Assembly: GCA_913776795.1 (NCBI GenBank)
Contig: CAJYRH010000192.1
Coordinates: 1 to 6,824 of the forward strand
Length of the DNA: 6,824 nucleotides
From: an uncultured Pseudorhodoferax sp.
GTDB taxonomy: Bacteria > Pseudomonadota > Gammaproteobacteria > Burkholderiales > Burkholderiaceae
Reading direction: 5' to 3'
The notes under the pieces are model-generated. The model worked only from the letters and a program-made list of their open reading frames with translations. It was not told the DNA's origin and made no database searches. Both the position numbers and the translations under genes were made by a program. Of this stretch, positions 1 through 5,110 are shown piece by piece. Positions within the stretch are counted from its first letter, which is position 1. Each line of letters begins with the position of its first letter.

Positions 1-52
1 TGTCCACCATCGCCCCTGCGGCACCTCACCTCTTCTTCCAAGGACTCCCTGC

Positions 53-802
53 ATGGACCTGAATCCGCCTGCCGCCACCACCGTCCTCGTCACCGGCGCC
101 AGCGGGGGCATCGGCCGCGCACTGGCCACCCGGTTGCACACGCAGGGGCTGCGCGTGGCCGCCGTCGGGCGCGACGCCGACCGGCTGGCCGACGTGCCCG
201 CGGCGCTGCGCATCGTGGCCGACACCACCACGCCCGAGGGCGCAGCCCATGCACTGGCGGCGTGCCAGACCGCCCTGGGCGCGCCGCCTGCGGGGCTGGC
301 CCACTGCGTGGGCAGCACCTTGGTGGCGCCGTTGCACCGCACCCGTGCCGAGGCCTACCGCGATGTCATGCGCGTGAACCTGGACAGCGCGGTGTTCGTG
401 CTGCAGGCCTGGATCGCTGCACTGGCGGGTGGCCCGGGCGCAGCCGTCTTCGCCAGCTCGGTGGTGGCCCGCATCGGTGTGGCCAACCACGAGGCCATTG
501 CCGCGGCCAAGGGCGGCGTCGAGGCCCTGGTGCGCAGCGCGGCAGCGACTTACGCGGCGCAGGGCGTGCGCGTGAACGCCGTGGCGCCCGGCCTGACCGA
601 CACGCCGATGACCTCCGGCATGCTCAAGCTGCCGGCCATGCGCGAAGGTGCCGCACGCCAGTACCCGCTGGGCGGCGTGCAGACCGCCGACCAGGTGGCC
701 GAGGTGATGGCGTGGCTGCTGGGCGACGGCGCCGTTCGCCTGACCGGACAGGTGCTCGCCGTCGACGGCGGATTCACCACGGTGCGGCCGCTGGTGCGTT
801 GA
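53..802 (+). CDS. SDR-family oxidoreductase-like protein lacking the catalytic Tyr
   Basis: A 249-residue protein of classical SDR length. Seen: the Rossmann dinucleotide-binding motif TGASGGIG at residues 14-21, N109 at the structural/catalytic Asn position, S135-S136 after the central strand, K153, the strand NAVAPG (175-180), and the VDGG element (237-240) near the C-terminus, so the fold is complete. In classical SDRs the catalytic Tyr lies 13 residues after Ser and 4 before Lys; here that position is I149 (segment NHEAIAAAK). The protein may therefore bind NAD(P)H without classical reductase chemistry, or use another residue (inference). The start at 53 is supported by AAGGA at 40-44 with an 8-base spacer. 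The frame is open upstream to the window edge, but no alternative start is visible. It converges on the photosynthesis operon, so it is probably a separate transcription unit. The substrate cannot be assigned; I recall similar Tyr-less SDR sequences in proteobacteria but cannot name them. Confidence 0.88.
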   Translation: MDLNPPAATTVLVTGASGGIGRALATRLHTQGLRVAAVGRDADRLADVPAALRIVADTTTPEGAAHALAACQTALGAPPAGLAHCVGSTLVAPLHRTRAEAYRDVMRVNLDSAVFVLQAWIAALAGGPGAAVFASSVVARIGVANHEAIAAAKGGVEALVRSAAATYAAQGVRVNAVAPGLTDTPMTSGMLKLPAMREGAARQYPLGGVQTADQVAEVMAWLLGDGAVRLTGQVLAVDGGFTTVRPLVR

Positions 803-1011
803 CACTGGCTGGCGCCACGTGCGCACCGCGCACAGGCGCGGTTCCTGGCCGCGCAGCAGTCAGGGCACACCGGGTGGGCTGGGTTCTTCTGGCTGGTGTC
901 GGGCTTGCCGTACAGCGCGCGCAGAACCATGCCACGGCGGTCCCGATCCCACACCGGTTCGCCGGTCTTGCAGGCTGGCTGCGTCGGCACCATGCAGGAT
1001 GGACATCGATT
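802..1011 (-). other. Possible Cys-rich (zinc-finger-like) ORF or gene fragment
   Basis: Read on the minus strand from 1011 down to 802, this frame gives about 70 codons with nine Cys, including CPSC, CPDCC and CARC, around a well-mixed middle (TGEPVWDRDRRGMVLRALYG). Most codons here end in G or C, as in the real genes of the window, and no better gene occupies this stretch. Against it: no convincing start or ribosome-binding site (an ATG at 993-991 follows the second Cys; no Shine-Dalgarno-like sequence precedes it). The frame also has no stop until it has run antisense through the last 250 bases of the SDR gene. It could be a truncated remnant, a small gene with an unusual start, or a chance reading in GC-rich DNA. 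The CxxC pairs would suit zinc binding, but that is speculation; I do not recognise the family. Confidence 0.28.
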
Positions 1012-1208
1012 GGGGGGAGGTGACCATCCGTGCGCTACGTTTAAGTAGGCCTGCTGCTGGCGGGCGTGTATCTGCTGGGGATGCTCACTGCGGGGTGATC
1101 GTCTCGGCGCTGCGCCGCTGGATTCACGGCGCGACGACCAAGCCTGCAGCGCGCTGAGGCACGGACTTCGCTGCCCTGTCCTTGCCCGTGTCTGGCAGCA
1201 ACCCTTCG
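803..1208. other. Convergent intergenic region at the edge of the photosynthesis cluster
   Basis: About 400 bases between the stop of the plus-strand SDR gene and the stop of minus-strand puhE. No intact recognisable gene is visible. It holds two possible gene remnants, listed separately: a Cys-rich minus-strand reading at about 802-1011 and a broken small plus-strand reading at 1016-1157. An inverted repeat GCTGCC/GGCAGC (1170-1175 and 1194-1199, 18-base loop) lies just past the puhE stop, and a 10-bp palindrome CAGCGCGCTG sits at 1147-1156. Neither is followed by a T-run, so I do not call an intrinsic terminator for either transcript. Both neighbouring transcripts end here, so it must contain transcription ends of some kind (inference). 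Confidence 0.6.
1016..1157 (+). pseudogene. Possible decayed gene for a small single-span membrane protein
   Basis: A strong Shine-Dalgarno sequence GGAGGTGA (1016-1023) lies six bases before a GTG at 1030. The reading is V-R-Y-V, then TAA (1042-1044), and in the same frame VGLLLAGVYLLGMLTAG, a convincing membrane span, ending at TGA (1096-1098). Adding one base just before 1095 would continue into VIVSALRRWIHGATTKPAAR, which ends at TGA 1155-1157. Restoring a sense codon at 1042 and one base near 1095 gives about 42 residues: a short N-terminus, one membrane helix and a basic tail. Two lesions in so short a gene suggest a pseudogene; sequencing error or plain coincidence is also possible. 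Family unknown. Confidence 0.25.
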
Positions 1209-1979
1209 TCAGCCACCGTGTCCGGTGCGCGAGCGCATCCCCCACGCCCACAGCCTCTCGCTGCGCAGGGGCAGCACCATGAACCAGTGCTCCAGCACCG
1301 CCAGGCTCAGCAGCGTGGCGACCAGGCCGGTGCCGGCGACATCGAAGGGGCTGGTGGCCGGATGCAGGGCCGCCTGCCACACCGCCCCCGCCGCCAGCGT
1401 ACCGGCGATCACCGAGCTCGCGAACAGCGCGTTGCGGGGCCGCTGGCGGAAGTAGCTGTGCATGTAGCGCAGGTGCTCGGGCAGGAACTGTTCGTTCAGG
1501 TTGCGTACGCCCAGGAACACGTTGAGCTTGGCCGACAGGCGCATCACCCAAAGCGCGAGGAAGGTCCACAGCGCCACCTGGTTGGGCTGGCCCCAGGTCA
1601 GCCACGCGATGGCCGTGCCCAGCGCCAGCAGCGCCAGCTCGTGCCACAGGATGGCCATGATGGCGTGGCCTACGCGGTGCCATCCGGCGGAGCCGGCCGG
1701 ACACGGGCTGCGGCGCGGGCCGGTCACGTAGCCCAGCAAAAAGCCCAGTTCCTGCCAGCCCCAGACCACGATGGCGGCGGTGAAGGCGAGGTAGGCGCCG
1801 CTCACGCGCGTGTCGTCGGCGGTCACCGCCACACCGCACAGCGCCACACCCAGCAGCACCGTGGCCGCGCCCATCAACGCACCGTGCCAGCGGCGCGGCA
1901 GGCCGTTCAGGTACAGGATCACGCCCGTGCTCGCCCACCAGACCACGAGGGTGTAGAGCAGCGGGGCGACAAGGCGCAC
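1209..1979 (-). CDS. puhE: PuhE, photosynthetic complex assembly protein (integral membrane)
   Basis: A 256-residue, very hydrophobic protein with about seven predicted membrane spans (roughly residues 7-24, 34-52, 62-84, 105-127, 134-150, 185-202 and 215-236). It resembles the PuhE family found at the end of puh operons in purple bacteria: the conserved-looking block around GHAIMAILWHELALL (residues 104-118), then LSAKLNVFLGVRNLNEQFLP (148-167), then a YFRQRPRNALF segment. It acts in the cytoplasmic membrane; in Rhodobacter, loss of PuhE alters bacteriochlorophyll production and core complex formation (established knowledge), though its molecular role is unclear. The start is GTG at 1979-1977, seven bases after the acsF stop, with a weak GGTAGG-like sequence upstream, so translation probably depends on coupling to acsF. 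It is the last gene of the operon in this window. Confidence 0.93.
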   Translation of the reverse strand: MRLVAPLLYTLVVWWASTGVILYLNGLPRRWHGALMGAATVLLGVALCGVAVTADDTRVSGAYLAFTAAIVVWGWQELGFLLGYVTGPRRSPCPAGSAGWHRVGHAIMAILWHELALLALGTAIAWLTWGQPNQVALWTFLALWVMRLSAKLNVFLGVRNLNEQFLPEHLRYMHSYFRQRPRNALFASSVIAGTLAAGAVWQAALHPATSPFDVAGTGLVATLLSLAVLEHWFMVLPLRSERLWAWGMRSRTGHGG

Positions 1980-1986
1980 GGCGCGC

Positions 1987-3057
1987 CTACCAGCTCGGCG
2001 CCACGCGCATCTCGGCCGGCAGCGCGTGCTGCTTCACGGGCCGCAGGTACAGGCGCAGGAAACACGCGCCGGCGCCCAGCGCGCCGAAGGCCTGCTGCAG
2101 CTTGCCGATGACGCCACCGCGTGCCTTGGCCGCGTCGATGCGGCGCGACCAGTGCAGCAGCCGCTCCAGCCCCGCGCGGAAGGCCGGGTGGTCGGTGTCC
2201 AGGCTGATCGGGAACACCTGTCGGCTGATCTCGGTGGTGATGTCGAAGACCTTGTAGTCGTAGGTGGTCGGGTCCATGCCCAGCGCCTCGGCCAGCCAGG
2301 GGCGGGTGTGGTCGCGCACGTACATGGTGGCGTACACGGCCAGCAGGAAGAAGCGCACCCACAGCAGATTGGCGCCCTGCAGCAGGTGGGGCTGCGCGCG
2401 CATCCGCAGCGCGAACGACTCGCCGTGGCGGAATTCGTCGTTGCACCAGCGTTCGAACCAGCGAAAGATCGGGTGGAAGCGGTGCTCCGGGTGGCGCTCC
2501 AGCTGGCGGAAGATGGTGATGTAGCGCGCATAGCCGATCTTCTCGCTGAGGTAGGTGGCGTAGAAGATGTACTTGGGCTTGAAGAAGGTGTAGGCCTTGG
2601 TGCGCTTGAGGTTCACCAGGTCCACGCCCAGTCCGAAGTCCTTGAGCGACTGGTTCAGGAAGTTGGCATGCCGCGATTCGTCGCGCGTCATGTAGCGCAT
2701 GAGCCGCTTGATGTCTGGGTTGTCCACGTGCTTGGCGATCTCGGCGTACAGCACGCAGCCGCTGTACTCGCTGGTCAGCGAGCTCACGAGGAACTCCTGG
2801 AAATCGCGGCGCAGCTGGGGCGACCATTGCGCCGACGCGGCCGTCACCTCGGCCGCGAAGGCGGCGTCGCGCTGGAAGTGGTCGTGGTTGTTGTCGCCTT
2901 CGTACTCGGCCATCATGGTGTCCCACTCGGCGCGCACCGGTGTCACGTCCAGCCGGTTCATGGCGGCGTAGTCGGTGGTGTAGAAGCGTGGCGTGAGCAC
3001 CGTCTCCTGCTTGGCCAGGCGGGCGGCGTCTTCGGGGGAGTGCAGCTCGGCTTGCAT
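1987..3057 (-). CDS. acsF: AcsF, aerobic Mg-protoporphyrin IX monomethyl ester (oxidative) cyclase
   Basis: A 356-residue diiron enzyme of normal length. It catalyses the O2-dependent formation of the fifth (isocyclic) ring, turning Mg-protoporphyrin IX monomethyl ester into divinyl protochlorophyllide. Seen: a ferritin-like/rubrerythrin-type core with two ExxH iron motifs, DESRH (E127, H130) and DEFRH (E208, H211), plus helix carboxylates E97 (TSEYSG) and E106 (YAEI). Highly conserved stretches include [19 protein letters not shown] (89-107), [20 protein letters not shown] (158-177) and [20 protein letters not shown] (193-212). The ATG at 3057-3055 is chosen because AAAGGA (3069-3064) lies six bases upstream and overlaps the puhC stop; a longer in-frame ATG at 3096 lies inside puhC. 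In Betaproteobacteria this cyclase is reported to work with an auxiliary protein, BciE (established knowledge), not seen here. Its product follows directly from the BchM reaction. Confidence 0.97.
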   Translation of the reverse strand: MQAELHSPEDAARLAKQETVLTPRFYTTDYAAMNRLDVTPVRAEWDTMMAEYEGDNNHDHFQRDAAFAAEVTAASAQWSPQLRRDFQEFLVSSLTSEYSGCVLYAEIAKHVDNPDIKRLMRYMTRDESRHANFLNQSLKDFGLGVDLVNLKRTKAYTFFKPKYIFYATYLSEKIGYARYITIFRQLERHPEHRFHPIFRWFERWCNDEFRHGESFALRMRAQPHLLQGANLLWVRFFLLAVYATMYVRDHTRPWLAEALGMDPTTYDYKVFDITTEISRQVFPISLDTDHPAFRAGLERLLHWSRRIDAAKARGGVIGKLQQAFGALGAGACFLRLYLRPVKQHALPAEMRVAPSW

Positions 3058-3063
3058 GGCGGG

Positions 3064-3069
3064 TCCTTT
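3064..3069 (-). promoter_or_regulatory. Ribosome-binding site of acsF
   Basis: AAAGGA on the minus strand, six bases before the ATG at 3057. It overlaps the TAA of puhC (3070-3068). It decides the acsF start in favour of the second in-frame ATG. Confidence 0.8.
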
Positions 3070-3493
3070 AGAGGAGTCGCGCGAACACGGCGGCATTCAC
3101 CGGTCCGAAGGATTCGAGGTCGATGCGGCGCTGCGTGGCGGGGTCCACCAGCGTCAGGCGGCCGTCGCTGCGGCCGATGAGTTCGAAGGGCGTCTCGGGG
3201 CCAAGGCCCTGGCGCTTGCGCTCGCGCACCAGGCCGCGCATGGTGCTGCGGATGAAGCCGCCGGAGCCTGCAGCCACGGTGTCCAGCACCTGGCCGCTGC
3301 GCGCATCCAGCACCTGCAGGCTGCCGTCATCGCGGTCGGCGAAGCGCAGCAGGCGCTGCGACAGCGCCGGCGCATCGGGCTGCTGGCGGATGTCGACGCC
3401 CGCAAGCCGCACCGCGGCCGTGGCCACCAGCACGCACAGCACCAGCGCGGCCACGGCGAGCAGCGGTGTGGAGGCCAGGCGTTGGGTTGTCAT
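3068..3493 (-). CDS. puhC: PuhC, photosynthetic complex assembly protein
   Basis: A 141-residue protein with a short N-terminus, one membrane span (about residues 10-31) and a soluble, presumably periplasmic domain. The C-terminal part fits the PuhC family: [20 protein letters not shown] (76-95), then [20 protein letters not shown] (111-130) and the end [11 protein letters not shown]. In Rhodobacter, PuhC is needed for normal reaction centre-LH1 assembly (established knowledge). The start at ATG 3493-3491 leaves a 46-base gap after puhB, the longest in the operon. No clear Shine-Dalgarno sequence precedes it and no ATG, GTG or TTG lies in frame between it and the puhB stop, so the start is reasonably fixed but the initiation signal looks weak. 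Slightly shorter than the roughly 150-160 residues I associate with the family. Confidence 0.91.
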   Translation of the reverse strand: MTTQRLASTPLLAVAALVLCVLVATAAVRLAGVDIRQQPDAPALSQRLLRFADRDDGSLQVLDARSGQVLDTVAAGSGGFIRSTMRGLVRERKRQGLGPETPFELIGRSDGRLTLVDPATQRRIDLESFGPVNAAVFARLL

Positions 3494-3539
3494 GGCGTGT
3501 CGTGGGGCCGTGGTCTTGCGAATGGAGCGGGTCGCGGCC

Positions 3540-4334
3540 TCAGGCGTGCGCGTGCAGGCCGGGCGTACCAGCGGAGGCAGGCGTCGCGGGCGTGCCGGGT
3601 GAGCCGGCCTCGCGCATGGGGCGGCGTGGCAGCGGCTGTGGGGCATCGCCAACTGGCACGGCGACTGGCACGGCGACTGGCACGACGGCCGGTGCGGCAA
3701 CCGGTGCTGCAATGGCTGCCGCCTGCGCATGCGCCGCGCGCAGCGCCTGTGCCAGTTGCGCCGCCACGGCCTGCGCCTGTTCTGCGGGCAGCCCGCGCAG
3801 CGTGGGCTGGGGCTGGCGCAGGTGCCAGGGCCGCGCGTGCGGCCACAGGTGCGGGTAGGCGATGCGGTCGTCGCCGGCCAGCGCGAGCGCGATCTCGCCG
3901 CTGCGCCTGCGCTGGCGCAGGCTGGCCGCTGCGATGCGCTTGAGCGGCAGGTTGAAGGTGATGGACAGCACCACCCCGATGCGCATGACCACGCGTGCGC
4001 TGGTCAGTGTGTAGACGCTGGTGCGCGCCAGCAGCCACGCGAAGCCGGCAATGAGGCCCAGGCCCAGCGTGATGGGCGCCAGCATGCCCAGGCAGCCCAG
4101 CAGCGCGGCCCCCAGGCCTGCGCCGTCGTGGAGGTCGCTCGCCAGGCGCCACACCAGCAGCAGCGCGAAGTACAGCGCCACCTTGCGGATGTGCAGCACC
4201 TGCACGGCCAGCAGCTTCGCATCCGGGCTGCCCTGCCACAGCAGCGTTTCGCCTGGCGGCAGCGCCTCGGGCAGGCCGTGGGTGGCCTCGAACTCGTGTT
4301 CGTGCGTGGGCTCCAGGATGTTGACGGCTTTCAC
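3540..4334 (-). CDS. puhB: PuhB, reaction centre assembly factor
   Basis: A 264-residue membrane protein. Seen: a hydrophilic start with HEHEFEATHGLPEALPPGE (11-29), the block LLWQGSPDAKLLAVQVLHIRK (31-51), membrane spans at about 52-66 and 75-104, then SVYTLTSARVVMRIGVVLSI (106-125) leading into a PH-like domain with a RIAYPHLWPHARPWHL segment (157-172). This is the PuhB pattern; PuhB helps assemble the reaction centre in Rhodobacter (established knowledge). The GTG start at 4334-4332 overlaps the puhA stop as GTGA, with AGGA (4347-4344) nine bases upstream. The C-terminal 60-70 residues (from about 185) are a low-complexity Ala/Pro/Val tail, making it longer than the roughly 215 residues I associate with Rhodobacter PuhB. 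The tail holds the repeat VPVAVPVAVPVG (218-229), encoded by a 12-bp tandem repeat. Confidence 0.94.
   Translation of the reverse strand: MKAVNILEPTHEHEFEATHGLPEALPPGETLLWQGSPDAKLLAVQVLHIRKVALYFALLLVWRLASDLHDGAGLGAALLGCLGMLAPITLGLGLIAGFAWLLARTSVYTLTSARVVMRIGVVLSITFNLPLKRIAAASLRQRRRSGEIALALAGDDRIAYPHLWPHARPWHLRQPQPTLRGLPAEQAQAVAAQLAQALRAAHAQAAAIAAPVAAPAVVPVAVPVAVPVGDAPQPLPRRPMREAGSPGTPATPASAGTPGLHAHA
3652..3687. repeat. 12-bp tandem repeat, three copies, inside puhB
   Basis: Plus-strand unit ACTGGCACGGCG at 3652-3663 and 3664-3675, and a third copy with one change (ACTGGCACGACG) at 3676-3687. The unit is a multiple of three, so copy-number change would keep the puhB frame and lengthen or shorten the Val-Pro-Val-Ala tract in the C-terminal tail. 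It is a likely site of slippage (inference). Confidence 0.9.
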
Positions 4335-5098
4335 AGCAGCGGTTCCTGCCGGGAGGCCGTGGCGTACAGCGTGCCGGCGCCGTAGTAGGCCATGATCTTT
4401 TCTTCCTCGAGCATGGTCACGAGGTCCGCGTTGCGCGTTCCAGGCACGTCCGCGAACTGGTGGCCCAGGATCGAGCGCACCAGCACGCGGCGCTTTTGCA
4501 CTCGCGCGAAGTTGATGGGCAGCAGCACGCGGCGCCCGCCGGTGGTCTGCAGCTCGACGTAGCGGAACAGCATCTCGGCGCGGTCCACCCACATGTCGAC
4601 CACCGTGCCGCCTTCCACCATGTCGTCGCCATAGACGGGCAGGCCGCGCGGATCGACATCCTCTCGCGCCACACCGAAGCCGGCGGCCACGCGCAGCGGC
4701 ACGATGCGGGCGTCGCCCTCGACCGTGCGGTCGGGCACATCGGCCCGGTCGGCCCAGGCACCCGGGCCCACGCCGGCCAGCAGCGGGTTGCCTGACCCCA
4801 CCATCGATGGTTCCAGCGGCAGGCCGCGGTACACGCCCTCGTGCAGTGGTGGCTGGGTGTCGCGCCGCGCATTGGGCACCTGCAGCGTGCTGCCGTCCGC
4901 CATGCGGTAGGTCTTGGGCTCGGGCACGGCAGGCCAGCCCTGGTGCGTGATGCGGCCCGAGCGGTCCGACTCCAGCGGATAGCCCTCGCGCTTGTTCTCG
5001 CGGTGGAGGTAGTAGATGAGGCCCGCGAAGAACACCCAGAAGGCGTAGAGCACGAGTTGGGCGACATCGATGTAGCCCGTGATGGCACCGGTTTGCAT
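4331..5098 (-). CDS. puhA: PuhA, photosynthetic reaction centre H subunit
   Basis: A 255-residue protein close to the usual 250-260. It caps the cytoplasmic face of the reaction centre, stabilises the L/M core and carries the proton path to the secondary quinone. Seen: one N-terminal membrane helix (about residues 11-31, DVAQLVLYAFWVFFAGLIYY then LHRENKREGYPLE), followed by a cytoplasmic PRC-barrel domain with AAGF (138-141), GLPVYG (152-157), VVDMWVDRAE (166-175) and TMLEEEKIMAYYGAG (228-242). D172 and E175 align by eye with Rhodobacter sphaeroides H-subunit D170 and E173 of the proton path. Positions matching the proton-entry residues H68, H126 and H128 are D68, E127 and D129. The start at ATG 5098-5096 has a strong Shine-Dalgarno sequence, 11 bases after lhaA; its TGA overlaps the puhB start. 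Confidence 0.98.
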   Translation of the reverse strand: MQTGAITGYIDVAQLVLYAFWVFFAGLIYYLHRENKREGYPLESDRSGRITHQGWPAVPEPKTYRMADGSTLQVPNARRDTQPPLHEGVYRGLPLEPSMVGSGNPLLAGVGPGAWADRADVPDRTVEGDARIVPLRVAAGFGVAREDVDPRGLPVYGDDMVEGGTVVDMWVDRAEMLFRYVELQTTGGRRVLLPINFARVQKRRVLVRSILGHQFADVPGTRNADLVTMLEEEKIMAYYGAGTLYATASRQEPLL

Positions 5099-5104
5099 GG
5101 CGTT

Positions 5105-5110
5105 CTCCTT
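5105..5110 (-). promoter_or_regulatory. Ribosome-binding site of puhA
   Basis: AAGGAG on the minus strand, six bases before the ATG at 5098, directly following and partly overlapping the lhaA stop codon. It is the strongest Shine-Dalgarno sequence in the minus-strand operon, fitting the high output needed for a structural subunit. Confidence 0.85.

Noticed and set aside
1..62. Possible 3' end of an upstream plus-strand gene, ending at TGA 60-62 and overlapping the SDR start
   Set aside because: Only about 19 codons, with no recognisable motif; the frame could be open by chance.
26..826. Minus-strand open frame opposite the SDR gene
   Set aside because: His/Gly/Ala/Arg-rich composition typical of an antisense shadow in GC-rich DNA; the plus-strand SDR has clear family motifs.
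819..833. Small inverted repeat GTGCG/CGCAC just after the SDR stop, as a terminator
   Set aside because: Five-base stem without a following T-run; common by chance in GC-rich DNA.
550..1938. Very long minus-strand open frame across puhE, the intergenic region and the SDR 3' end
   Set aside because: Over puhE it is an alternative frame of the same strand with Arg/Gly/Ala-rich shadow composition, and over the SDR gene it is antisense. Only the Cys-rich stretch at about 802-1011 looks protein-like and is reported separately.
1987..3096. Longer acsF start at ATG 3096
   Set aside because: It lies inside puhC, and a well-placed AAAGGA precedes the ATG at 3057.
2026..3180. Long plus-strand open frame opposite acsF
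   Set aside because: Antisense of acsF; Gly/Val/His/Gln-rich with no recognisable domain, whereas acsF is unmistakable.
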